Assembly: GCA_025458865.1 (NCBI GenBank)
Contig: JALORP010000009.1
Span: 1 to 57,799 of the forward strand
From: Steroidobacteraceae bacterium
Lineage (GTDB): Bacteria; Pseudomonadota; Gammaproteobacteria; Steroidobacterales; Steroidobacteraceae
Reading direction: 5' to 3'
Length of the DNA stretch: 57,799 nucleotides
A program made the position numbers and the translations under genes. Below the pieces are notes generated by a model. It was not told where the DNA came from, made no database searches, and was given only the letters and a program-made list of their open reading frames with translations. How positions within the stretch are numbered: position 1 is the first letter of the stretch; every line of letters begins with the position of its first letter. This document shows positions 9,244 through 16,046 of the stretch, piece after piece.

Positions 9244-9758
9244 ACGCCGACACACAGCCCCCAATGCCGCTGCACCCGCGCCTTCGCGATCTTGGACTGC
9301 TTGAGCTGCTCGCCGAGGAGCTGGGGGCCTGGGACAACCCAATGGCCCCGCCGTATCAAGCTGCGCTGCGTCGGCTTCTTGCCGATGCATACCCCAAGCG
9401 GCGCCGAAGCCAATCCGAGCGGGATTTCTGGATCGCCTGCGACTATCGGCTCCGCGTGGACCATCGCCGGGAAAAGAGTGAAGCGGCCGCGAAGGCGATC
9501 AGCAACACCGCGCTGCGGCGAAACATTCCGCTATCGCCTGAGCGGGTAAAGGCGATCGCCAGCGAAACCGCAAAGCGCCAAGCTGCGCGCCTTGCCGAGC
9601 AAGTGGCATACCTGGCTGGCGAGTATGTTGGCGACTTTTCGCCCGAGTACGGAAGTCGCATCGCGCAGATGAGCGCCGAAACCAGCTGGATTCTTGCTCA
9701 CAAGAGCGAAGCGCAGGAGCAGCGGCTACGCAAGCGCGCCGCGCCGGTTCGGAAATAG
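9240..9758 (+). CDS. Hypothetical protein of the element (172 aa)
   Basis: I do not recognise this protein. It is charged and apparently helical, with a proline-rich N-terminus (TQPPMPLHPRLRDLG), a basic segment PKRRRSQSERDFW and a long alanine-rich helix in its second half. No signal peptide, membrane segment or nuclease motif is seen. ATGA overlap with the integrase stop indicates co-translation, so a role in integration/excision control or in element regulation is plausible but unproven. Confidence 0.75.
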   Translation: MNADTQPPMPLHPRLRDLGLLELLAEELGAWDNPMAPPYQAALRRLLADAYPKRRRSQSERDFWIACDYRLRVDHRREKSEAAAKAISNTALRRNIPLSPERVKAIASETAKRQAARLAEQVAYLAGEYVGDFSPEYGSRIAQMSAETSWILAHKSEAQEQRLRKRAAPVRK

Positions 9759-9854
9759 GCGCGATTCCGAACCGAGTTTCGCTGGAGCCGCACAAGAGCG
9801 CGACGCAACACTAACCCCCATCGAGCCGCACATCGCGGCACGGAGGAGGGCTAG

Positions 9855-10052
9855 ATGCTGCGACCGATCCGCAACTACCGACCGGACACGCCGGGCCGGT
9901 ATCCCAACAGCGAGTACCAACTGCGCCACCTGTGGCGCAACCGTCATGCGAACGGCCTGGCGCCTGCCTTCGCGCAGGTAGGGGCGCGCGTGCTGTTCGA
10001 CCCCGACCGCCTCGAGGCGCTGCTGCTCGAGCAGTCGCGGAGCGCGGCCTAA
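9855..10052 (+). CDS. Small Xis/AlpA-like DNA-binding protein
   Basis: A 65-aa basic protein preceded by a strong ribosome binding site (GGAGGAGGG). The pattern LRHLWRNRHANGLAPAF followed by VLFDPDRLEALL resembles the winged-helix fold of small excisionases and AlpA-type regulators, in which a helix-turn-helix is followed by a strand ending in a D-x-x-x-L motif. In satellites and islands such proteins direct excision or switch on the replication module. Position between the integrase and the primase supports this. The fold is inferred from pattern only. Confidence 0.7.
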   Translation: MLRPIRNYRPDTPGRYPNSEYQLRHLWRNRHANGLAPAFAQVGARVLFDPDRLEALLLEQSRSAA

Positions 10053-10095
10053 CCCTTCCCACCATGCCCCGGCGGTGCCGACCCTGAAAAGGAAA

Positions 10096-10126
10096 GGCCC
10101 GCCCCGTGTGACGACGGAAGCGGGCC
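10096..10126. promoter_or_regulatory. Hairpin just upstream of the zinc-ribbon gene start
   Basis: GGCCCGC (10096-10102) pairs with GCGGGCC (10120-10126), and CCGT (10104-10107) with ACGG (10114-10117), giving an 11-bp stem with small bulges. It ends directly before the GAGGAA ribosome binding site of the gene at 10138. On the minus strand the stem is followed by TTTCCTTTT, so it could also be a terminator for antisense transcription. Confidence 0.45.
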
Positions 10127-10137
10127 GAGGAACAAGC

Positions 10138-10302
10138 ATGACGAGAATACTTCAGTTTCCGCAGCGGCGCCACGCGCGCGCCTGCCTTGGTTGCGGCACC
10201 TGCCTCGAGCGGGCGCCGTTCTGGTGGCGCCTGTGCTCGAGCTGCCACCGGTACAGCCTTTTCCGGCAAGCCGTCGCCGAGTTTACGAGGGCGCGGCCGT
10301 GA
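10138..10302 (+). CDS. Small zinc-ribbon-like protein A (54 aa)
   Basis: A 54-aa basic protein with four cysteines in the pattern CLGCGTC and CSSC, consistent with a small zinc ribbon. GAGGAA lies 9 nt before the ATG at 10138, which makes this start preferable to in-frame codons upstream. The last codons overlap the GTG of the next gene (GTGA). Small zinc-ribbon proteins are common in phage and satellite replication regions, where their role is usually unknown. Confidence 0.72.
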   Translation: MTRILQFPQRRHARACLGCGTCLERAPFWWRLCSSCHRYSLFRQAVAEFTRARP

Positions 10303-10508
10303 GCGGCCCGACCGGCTGGTGCTCGAGCTGCCGGCGGCGCGTCAAGTCGGGAGGCGTGCCCGGTCTGTACGTCATGCCGGGCGGAGCGGCGCGCGTGCTG
10401 TACCTGCTGTGCCCGACCTGTTTCCGCCACGTCGGCGATAACCCGCTCATCCTCGAGCGCGTCGAGGATCGCGTGCTCGAGCTGCTGCCGGTGGGGGGCG
10501 TGGCATGA
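10299..10508 (+). CDS. Small zinc-ribbon-like protein B (69 aa)
   Basis: A 69-aa protein with two CxxC pairs, WCSSCRRR near the N-terminus and LCPTCFRH in the middle, the expected arrangement of a treble-clef or ribbon zinc site. The GTG start overlaps the stop of the preceding zinc-ribbon gene, and its own end overlaps the ATG of the primase gene by 4 nt. The three genes are therefore probably translated together. It could be an accessory to the primase or a regulator; there is no direct evidence. Confidence 0.72.
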   Translation: MSGPTGWCSSCRRRVKSGGVPGLYVMPGGAARVLYLLCPTCFRHVGDNPLILERVEDRVLELLPVGGVA

Positions 10509-12772
10509 GTCAATCCGACTACCTGGCCCGCCTGCGCGACAACGTGCCCGACGAGCTGCGCCGGCTGCCGGTGTGGCTGCTGTGGCGCGAGTTGCCGCCG
10601 GACAAGCCGGGCGACAAGTGGCGCAAGGTGCCGGTGTATGCGTGCGGCATCGAGCGGAACGGCAAGCTAGACACGCCGCAGGACCGGGCGCAGCTAGTTG
10701 ACTTCGAGGCCGCCGCTAAGGCCGCCGACCGCGTGCCCTGCGCCGGCCTGGGCGTGGCGCTCGGCCCGGTGCCGGGCGAAGGCCTGCACCTGGCCGGGCT
10801 CGACTTCGATGGGCTCGGCGCGAATCCCGAGCGCGACGGCCGGGCGCTCGAGGTAATGGGCGCCGCGTGCAGCTACAGCGAGCGCAGCCCGAGCGGCGAA
10901 GGCCTGCACGTCCTGGGCTATGGCGACTGCGGCACTCGAGGCAACCGGGGCGACGGACTCGAAATCTACAGCGGCGGCCGATTCTTCACGATGACCGGGC
11001 AGCGCGTGAACGGCGCACACCTGGGCGACATCACCGCGGCGGCCGACCTGGCGCGGCGACTGTGGCCGGCGACCGGCAAGGCGAAGCGCGAGCGGCGCGA
11101 GGCCGGCGGGGATGCCGAGCCGGGCGGCCGCATCGGCAAAGGCGGGCGCAATTCGACGCTGTACGCCATCGGCCGGCGGGCGCGTGAAGCGGCCGGCCTG
11201 AATCCCGGCGAGGTGCGGGCGCTGCTGCTCGAGGTAAACCGCGAGCGCTGCGACCCGCCGCTAGATGAAGCCGAGGTGACAGCCATCGCCCGCAGCATCG
11301 GCACGGCGAGCGATTGGCCCGAGCCGGTCAACATCCTGCGCGACCTCGAGGCCCCGCCGCTCGAGCCGGCCGAGGTGCCGGGCATCATCGGCGAATTCGC
11401 CGGCGCCTGGGCTGAGGCCTCAGGCATTGACCCCGGCGCGGTGCTGCTGCCGGCGCTCGCGTCCACCGCGGCGCTACTGGATGACCGATTCAGCATCATC
11501 GGCGACAGCCGCACGCGCTGGCTGCAATCGGCCCGACTGTGGGCGCTCACCATCGCCGGTCCCGGTGCCGGCAAGACGCCAGCGCAGCGCGCGGCGCTCG
11601 GCCCCACCTGGGACATTCACCGCGAGTTGGTGCAGGCCTACGAGCGCGCCGCCGCATCGGCCGGCGAGGGCGACACGCTGCCGCCGAGGCCGCGCTGCAT
11701 CGTCGCGGATACGACCGTCGAGGCCCTGGCCGTGGCGCTCACGGATAATCCCCGCGGCCTGCTCGTCGCCGCCGATGAATTCGAGAGCTGGCTAGGGAGT
11801 CTCGACTTGTACCGGCGCGGCGGCAGCGGCAGCCGTGACCGTGGCGAATGGCTGCGGCTATTCGACGGCGGCCCGCACACCGTCGAGCGCGTGCAACGCG
11901 GCGCGACCTTCGTCCCGAATTTCGGCGCGTCCATCGTCACCGCGACCACGCCGGCCGCCCTGGCGAAGCTGTCCCGCGAGTTGCCCGAGGATGGACTGCT
12001 ACAACGCTTCCTGGTGCTCTCTGCGCGGCGCATCGTCCCGACCGATGCCAACGTAGGCCGCGAGGCGGAAGCCGCTACAGCGGCTTATGCGGGCCTACAG
12101 CGCGCCGTCTACGGAATGACCCCGCGTGCGCACAACGGCGCCGCCAGTCTCACGCATGAGGCCGGCGAGGCGCTGCGCGAATTCCGCCAGCGCAACGGGC
12201 TGCAAGTCGAAGCCGTCTACAGCGCGCAGCCGGCGCTCGCCGGGCACCTGGCGAAGCATCCGGCGTTACTGCTGCGGCTTACGCTGACCCTGCACGCTGC
12301 CCGCATTGCCGGCCTCGAGGATGAGCGTGCGCGCGATCCGGCCGCCTGGGGCGTCACGCTCGACACGCTGCGACAGGCCGAGCGGCTACTGCACCGGCTG
12401 ACCCGGCACGCCGTCGCCGTGTACGCGCGCCTGGCCGGCGACGCGGGCGCCTTCGCCCTGGCCCGCGACGTGGCCCGCTACATCCTGGCGACCCTGCCCG
12501 ACGCGCTCGAGCGCCGCGACCTGGTGCAGCGCGTGGCGAGCTTCAAGGCCGCCGGCGAGCGCGACCAAGCCGAAGCGCTGCGGCTGCTCGAGGACCTGGG
12601 ATGGCTGCGGGCCGAGGCCGGCCGATACCGCAAGGCGATCCCGACGCACTACCGAGTGAGCCCGCGAGTGGCCGCGACCTTCGCCGCCGATGCCGAGCGG
12701 GAGAAGGCCCGGCGCGAGGCCCGGCGCGAGCTGCTGCGGGACCGAATCGAAACCACGAGGGACGCCGCATGA
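10505..12772 (+). CDS. Primase-polymerase with PriCT-1 and DUF3987 helicase-like domain
   Basis: Replication protein of the element. Residues about 15-190 form an archaeo-eukaryotic primase-type domain: GLDFDGL with the metal-binding Asp100/Asp102, SPSGEGLHVLGYG with His135, and EIYSGGRFFTMTG, as in primase-polymerases of mobile elements. Residues about 208-268 match the primase C-terminal (PriCT-1) helical domain. From about 290 a DUF3987 domain carries a P-loop, AGPGAGKTP (351-359), and a Walker B, LLVAADEFE (419-425), as expected of an ATPase with helicase-like function. A C-terminal winged-helix-like region follows. At 755 aa it appears complete. It presumably primes and unwinds autonomous replication of the element. 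Confidence 0.85.
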   Translation: MSQSDYLARLRDNVPDELRRLPVWLLWRELPPDKPGDKWRKVPVYACGIERNGKLDTPQDRAQLVDFEAAAKAADRVPCAGLGVALGPVPGEGLHLAGLDFDGLGANPERDGRALEVMGAACSYSERSPSGEGLHVLGYGDCGTRGNRGDGLEIYSGGRFFTMTGQRVNGAHLGDITAAADLARRLWPATGKAKRERREAGGDAEPGGRIGKGGRNSTLYAIGRRAREAAGLNPGEVRALLLEVNRERCDPPLDEAEVTAIARSIGTASDWPEPVNILRDLEAPPLEPAEVPGIIGEFAGAWAEASGIDPGAVLLPALASTAALLDDRFSIIGDSRTRWLQSARLWALTIAGPGAGKTPAQRAALGPTWDIHRELVQAYERAAASAGEGDTLPPRPRCIVADTTVEALAVALTDNPRGLLVAADEFESWLGSLDLYRRGGSGSRDRGEWLRLFDGGPHTVERVQRGATFVPNFGASIVTATTPAALAKLSRELPEDGLLQRFLVLSARRIVPTDANVGREAEAATAAYAGLQRAVYGMTPRAHNGAASLTHEAGEALREFRQRNGLQVEAVYSAQPALAGHLAKHPALLLRLTLTLHAARIAGLEDERARDPAAWGVTLDTLRQAERLLHRLTRHAVAVYARLAGDAGAFALARDVARYILATLPDALERRDLVQRVASFKAAGERDQAEALRLLEDLGWLRAEAGRYRKAIPTHYRVSPRVAATFAADAEREKARREARRELLRDRIETTRDAA

Positions 12773-12885
12773 AATGTAGGAAATGTTGTACGCGTGCGCG
12801 AGACGTTTTCATAAATACCCCTTCTGACTATTCGCCCCACGCGCGCGTACAACAATCTCAACAATTCGGAAGGGCGAAGCCATGA
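12769..12885 (+). CDS. Possible 38-aa ORF linking the primase gene to the next gene
   Basis: It begins with an ATG overlapping the primase stop (ATGA) and ends with a TGA overlapping the next ATG, so it could be translated by coupling (MKCRKCCTRARDV...). However, the same DNA is unusually AT-rich and holds the inverted repeat of the candidate origin. The ORF may exist only to keep ribosomes moving across it, or may be accidental. Confidence 0.35.
   Translation: MKCRKCCTRARDVFINTPSDYSPHARVQQSQQFGRAKP
12770..12875. other. Candidate replication origin of the element
   Basis: An AT-richer segment directly after the replication gene. The 11-bp arm TGTTGTACGCG (12784-12794) is repeated in inverted orientation at 12844-12854, and extended arms of 23 bp match at 18 positions by eye. 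The 49-nt centre contains TTTTCATAAATA. Short direct repeats lie in the outer arms (AAATGT twice on the left, CAACAAT/AACAATT on the right). Satellite and plasmid origins often sit beside the primase gene with such repeats. No functional evidence is available. Confidence 0.45.
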
Positions 12886-13118
12886 GCCGCGGCACCGTTC
12901 CCGGCGCGATGGACTGGCGCCACCTTGCCGACGCCGACGAAGCCGCGCGCCTGCGGTGCCTTGCACGGCAGGATGCCGCCAGCCTGACTAGGCGCGCGCT
13001 GGCAGCCACGAAGGCCGCAGCCGAGGGCGAGCTGCACGCCGACACCCGCACCCGCCTGACGAGCGCATACGCGGCCCTGCGCGATGCCTTCGACGTGCTG
13101 GCCGAGGTGGCGCGATGA
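12882..13118 (+). CDS. Hypothetical helical protein (78 aa)
   Basis: Unrecognised 78-aa protein, alanine-rich and predominantly helical (AARLRCLARQDAASLTRRAL), without signal or membrane segments. An ATGA overlap at its end couples it to the next gene. It lies in the chain of tiny genes between the replication module and the capsid gene. Coding is supported by the overlaps and an uninterrupted frame; function is unknown. Confidence 0.65.
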   Translation: MSRGTVPGAMDWRHLADADEAARLRCLARQDAASLTRRALAATKAAAEGELHADTRTRLTSAYAALRDAFDVLAEVAR

Positions 13119-13399
13119 ATGGCCGGACCTATCCCCGCCCGCCTGAGCCGGTCATAGACCCCGAGCTGGCCGAGGCAGTCCGCCAGCGCGCCTACCGTCC
13201 AGTCGAGCCGACCATCCCCGGCGTCGCACGCTGGCACGCCGAGGCCGAGCGGCGGGCCCGCCTGACTGCCGAGCTACGGGCCGCGCTCGACGCGCCGCTG
13301 ATCCGTGCCGGCCTGCTGAGTGACGGCGAGCGTGCCGCGATCCGCAAGGCCGAGCGGCAGCGTGCAAAGCGCAACCTGGGTGAAGGGTCGCAGCGATGA
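13115..13399 (+). CDS. Hypothetical protein (94 aa)
   Basis: Unrecognised 94-aa protein with a proline-rich N-terminus (PRPPEPVIDPELAEAV) and a basic helical C-terminus (DGERAAIRKAERQRAKR). It overlaps the preceding gene by 4 nt (ATGA) and the following 31-codon gene by 4 nt, so it belongs to one coupled translation unit. The basic tail might bind nucleic acid, which is a guess. Confidence 0.65.
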   Translation: MNGRTYPRPPEPVIDPELAEAVRQRAYRPVEPTIPGVARWHAEAERRARLTAELRAALDAPLIRAGLLSDGERAAIRKAERQRAKRNLGEGSQR

Positions 13400-13491
13400 G
13401 GAAGAAGTCCGCAGGTGCCATGCGCCGATATGCCCGCCGATGGCGCGCGATCTACAACGCGAAGGCGGCGAAGGGGAAGTTGCGTGACTAG
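13396..13491 (+). CDS. Tiny basic protein (31 aa)
   Basis: A 31-codon ORF whose ATG overlaps the previous stop (ATGA) and which ends TAG at 13489-13491. The product, MRKKSAGAMRRYARRWRA followed by IYNAKAAKGKLRD, is extremely basic and probably helical. Tiny basic proteins occur in capsid-forming elements as DNA condensers or scaffold cores, but nothing specific is recognised. Coding rests mainly on the overlap. Confidence 0.45.
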   Translation: MRKKSAGAMRRYARRWRAIYNAKAAKGKLRD

Positions 13492-13587
13492 GCGGGGACA
13501 AAAACAAATTTCGTTGAGCCCGGCGACCGACACCAGCCCGTCGAAACCGTAAACCGTGACATTTTCGAGTTTTCGAGCGAGGGAAAA

Positions 13588-13851
13588 ATGACCATCCACG
13601 AAGAAATCGAGCGCGACCTGTACGTCGCCATCCGCCGTTCCTGGCGTGCCCTGGCGCCAGACTGGCAGGCCCGCGAAGCTGACACCGTACTGGCCCTGGC
13701 AACAGCCGCGATTCTGCGCCGGCAACCCGATCTGGCCGACGCCGAGGTACTGGCCGAGCTGCGCCGCCTTGGCATCGTCACCGCCGAGGGCGTGCGCGTC
13801 CCGCCGCTGCCGGGTCCGGTGCCGGTGGCGGGTTCGGGGCTGGTGCAATGA
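13588..13851 (+). CDS. Hypothetical protein (87 aa)
   Basis: Unrecognised protein, helical in residues 1-65 (TIHEEIERDLYVAIRRSWRA) with a proline/glycine-rich tail. A ribosome binding site GCGAGGGA precedes its ATG. The 96-nt leader before it is AT-richer than its surroundings, with two direct TTTTCGAG copies, and may hold a promoter for the capsid module. Its end overlaps the next ATG (ATGA). Confidence 0.65.
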   Translation: MTIHEEIERDLYVAIRRSWRALAPDWQAREADTVLALATAAILRRQPDLADAEVLAELRRLGIVTAEGVRVPPLPGPVPVAGSGLVQ

Positions 13852-14006
13852 ACGAGTTGTTCATCCTCGCCCGCGCCATGCTGACGTTTCGCGGCCTGAC
13901 GATCCGCGACGCCGAGCGCAAGCTGCGGGCGCAGGGGTTGAGCAGGAGCGCCGCCGTGGGGTTCCTGGCGCGGCATAAGCACCGCCTGGGGCTGCGCCGT
14001 GTCTGA
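13848..14006 (+). CDS. Small prohead-protease-tail-like protein 1 (52 aa)
   Basis: A 52-codon ORF entered by ATGA overlap with the previous gene and leaving into the GTG of the next. The block TIRDAERKLRAQGLSRSAA resembles the short helical hairpin found at the C-terminus of HK97-type prohead proteases, next to the capsid protein (pattern L-R-x-A-G-x-S-R-x-x-A). The same pattern recurs in the neighbouring 68-aa gene. A scaffold-like role in capsid assembly is inferred from pattern and position. Confidence 0.5.
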   Translation: MNELFILARAMLTFRGLTIRDAERKLRAQGLSRSAAVGFLARHKHRLGLRRV

Positions 14007-14205
14007 CCGCGCCATTCCCGAGCGCCGCAGCGTCAAGGCCGCCTTGCGCGCTGCCGGCCTCTCGGCGCGGCAGACCGATGCGCTACTGCGCGGCGGATGG
14101 TCGGCAGTATGCGGGCAGGCGCAGGCCGAGCGTGACGAATTGGAGGAGCGGTTAGCGCGCCTCGAATCGTTCGTTGCAGTTGAAACTATCCCGCCGGATG
14201 CGTAG
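13999..14205 (+). CDS. Small prohead-protease-tail-like protein 2 (68 aa)
   Basis: A 68-aa protein starting at GTG 13999, overlapping the previous stop. RSVKAALRAAGLSARQTDAL followed by LLRGGW is close in pattern to the linker that follows the protease domain in HK97-type prohead proteases. It is followed by a short coiled coil (ERDELEERLARLESF). The protease domain itself is absent. Lying just upstream of the major capsid gene, it may act as a stand-alone scaffold. This is a family-pattern inference, not a confirmed homology. Confidence 0.6.
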   Translation: MSDRAIPERRSVKAALRAAGLSARQTDALLRGGWSAVCGQAQAERDELEERLARLESFVAVETIPPDA

Positions 14206-14380
14206 TCTAAGCGGTGACCTGAGCGGTTCGCATCGAACGGCGCAGGCCCGTAACGGATCGGTAAGCGGAACGCTCGCAGCGAGCGGAAAGCGGACCCGGT
14301 GCCGGAAGCGAGGCCGAGCGCCGTTTTCGTTTTCCAGCGCCGCGGCCTCACGCATCAACCGATGAAGTGAGGTTTCCCAA
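14206..14380 (+). promoter_or_regulatory. Structured leader before the capsid gene
   Basis: A 175-nt gap with no ORF of note. It contains the palindrome CGCTCGC-A-GCGAGCG (14271-14285), and a longer hairpin with GAGGCC and GGCCTC arms enclosing a T-rich loop further downstream. The capsid ribosome binding site is GTGAGG. It could hold a late promoter or a translational control; I see no clear -35/-10 pair. Confidence 0.35.
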
Positions 14381-15574
14381 ATGGATCTTCAGCCCGTTCT
14401 CAAGTCCCTCGGCGCCATCGAGCGCAACCTCGAGGAAGCGGCCACCCGCCAGCGCGAGCTGGCCGACCGCGTGCACGCGCTCGAACAGCGCCCGACCGCC
14501 GACCACGCCGCCCTCGAGGCCAAGGCCGCCACCGATACCGGCATCGTCAAGGTGCACAACGCTGGCGCGAACCCGTATTACCTGCTGAGCAACAAGGCGA
14601 AGGTGGCCGACGTCATCAAGGCGCAGCGGCCCGACGTGTCCCTCGGCCGATTCCTGGCCGCCGGCCTGCTCGGCGACAAGTGCGGCGATGCCGACGCGCT
14701 GCGCTACGCCCGCGACGTCAAGGCAATGACCACGGCCACCTCGGGCCTCGTGATTCCGACGCAGTACATGGGCGACTGGATCGACCTCCTGCGCTCGCAG
14801 ATGGTGCTGAATCAGGCCGGCATCACGACCGTCATCATGACCGGCAAGAGCCAGTCTCACGCCGCCGTGACCGCCGACCCGACCGTGGCATGGCACGCCG
14901 AGGGCACGGCCGACATCGACGAGGCGAACCCGACCTTCGCGGCTCGCACGTTCACGGCAAAGACCGTTGTCTCGAAGTGCACCGCCTCGGTCGAGGCGAC
15001 GCAAGACTCGCCGAATTTCGGCGACCAGCTCGCGCACGTCATGACGCGCGCCATCGCCAACGAGATCGACCGCGTGGGCCTGGTCGGCGCGGGCAGCGCG
15101 ACCGAACCGCGGGGCCTGTACTCGACTTCCGGCATCAACGAGGTGACGGGCGTCGGCACCATCACCGACTACGCCGAGGTGATTCAGGGCGTGCAGGCGC
15201 TGCTCGAGGACAACGTGCCGCTCGAGGACGCTACCAAGTTCGCAGTCATGAGCCCGCGCACCTGGTCGCGGTTCGAGAACCTGGCGACCGGCATCACGTC
15301 GGACAAGACGCAGCTCGTCCGCCCGCGGTCCATCCAGAACACGCAGTTCCTGACCACGACCGCGATCCCGAACACGCAGGACACGGACAAGTCCTCGCTG
15401 TTCCTCGGTCACTTCCCGGACCTGGCGATGGGCGTCAGGCTCGAGACCGAGCTGAAGGCGGTTGAGGTGTCGAGCTTCACCAGCTCCCTGGTGATCGAGT
15501 TCATTGCCTACAGCCGCGTCGATTTCGTCGCGGTGCGGCCGTCGAGCTTCTGTGTCCTGAAGGGCATTGCCTGA
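14381..15574 (+). CDS. HK97-fold phage major capsid protein
   Basis: A complete 397-aa major capsid protein. Residues 1-50 form a coiled-coil delta-like domain (LGAIERNLEEAATRQRELAD). The HK97 fold starts at about 118 with GLVIPTQYMGDWIDLLRSQ. The E-loop and spine-helix region follows (WHAEGTADIDEANPTFAART, then ATQDSPNFGDQLAHVMTRAI), and the hallmark GAGSATEPRGLYST. The C-terminal part ends in IAYSRVDFVAVRPSSFCVLK, as in intact phage homologues, so there is no truncation. It has no accompanying portal, terminase, protease or head-tail genes. It is expected to self-assemble or to co-assemble with proteins of a helper phage. Confidence 0.93.
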   Translation: MDLQPVLKSLGAIERNLEEAATRQRELADRVHALEQRPTADHAALEAKAATDTGIVKVHNAGANPYYLLSNKAKVADVIKAQRPDVSLGRFLAAGLLGDKCGDADALRYARDVKAMTTATSGLVIPTQYMGDWIDLLRSQMVLNQAGITTVIMTGKSQSHAAVTADPTVAWHAEGTADIDEANPTFAARTFTAKTVVSKCTASVEATQDSPNFGDQLAHVMTRAIANEIDRVGLVGAGSATEPRGLYSTSGINEVTGVGTITDYAEVIQGVQALLEDNVPLEDATKFAVMSPRTWSRFENLATGITSDKTQLVRPRSIQNTQFLTTTAIPNTQDTDKSSLFLGHFPDLAMGVRLETELKAVEVSSFTSSLVIEFIAYSRVDFVAVRPSSFCVLKGIA

Positions 15575-15846
15575 TGATGGTCGCGGCGGTTAACGGGTCG
15601 TTGCCGCCGCATCCTCTGCCAGCGGGATAGATGGTCCCCGCCGGCCGTCGCACGCAGCGCGACGCAGAGAAAGACTGCCGTGGCCCCGGTCGGTGTGAGT
15701 TGCCGGCGCGGGGCCGACTACCCGGTAGGGCGGTGCAAAAGTCGCGACCCCCCCCCTCCCTGACGACCGACCACACCCATTCGCGCACGCCGCCGCAGGT
15801 TGCGGTCGGGATTTGCCCCTCGCCGCGATGACTGTCCCTGCCGCCC
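15575..15846. other. Non-coding stretch after the capsid gene with a possible packaging-type site
   Basis: No convincing gene: an 18-codon ORF at 15574-15630 and a 66-codon ORF at 15631-15831 have no recognisable content. It holds AAAAGTCGCGAC (palindrome GTCGCGAC at 15741-15748) followed by an uninterrupted C run and CTCCCTGACGACC. A GC homopolymer beside a palindrome could be a cos or packaging site, but this is speculative. A degenerate partial copy of the downstream 15-mer (GCGCACG) occurs at 15783. Confidence 0.3.
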
Positions 15847-15983
15847 GCGCACGGGCGCGACTCCTTGATGGAAAAGGTCGATTTTTCGCCCTTTTTGTAG
15901 CCCGCCTGCGCACGGGCGCGACGGCTCCAAATGCGGCGTCAACGCCGTATTTGAAGCGTCACCGCGGCGCGCACGGGCGCGAC
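15847..15983 (+). repeat. Three identical 15-mers with exact 61-bp spacing
   Basis: GCGCACGGGCGCGAC occurs at 15847-15861, 15908-15922 and 15969-15983; the starts are 61 bp apart both times. Each copy is followed by a different hairpin: stem AAAAGG..CCTTTT (15872-15895), stem CAAATGCGGCG..CGCCGTATTTG (within 15928-15954), and the terminator hairpin at 16002-16027. Repeat identity with spacer-specific stems suggests selection for structure. This is not a CRISPR: the repeats are too short and the spacers fold. Confidence 0.85.
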
Positions 15984-15993
15984 CCTAGCGGAC

Positions 15994-16027
15994 GTAGAAA
16001 AGCCCGACCCGCCGAAGCGAGCCGGGC
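15994..16027 (-). terminator. Rho-independent terminator for the minus-strand 75-aa gene
   Basis: Read on the minus strand: GCCCGGCTCGC, a TTCG loop, then GCGGGTCGGGC (11 pairs including G-T wobbles) followed by TTTTCT. It lies 20 nt after the stop codon of the gene at 16047-16274, which supports that gene being expressed. Confidence 0.75.
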
Positions 16028-16046
16028 CGATCCTGCGAAGCGCGAC

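Noticed and set aside
15631-15831. 66-codon ORF after the capsid gene
   Set aside because: Arg/Pro-rich product without recognisable content or ribosome binding site, and it runs through the C homopolymer.
15847-15983. CRISPR array
   Set aside because: Repeats are only 15 bp, there are three, the intervals form hairpins, and no cas gene is nearby.
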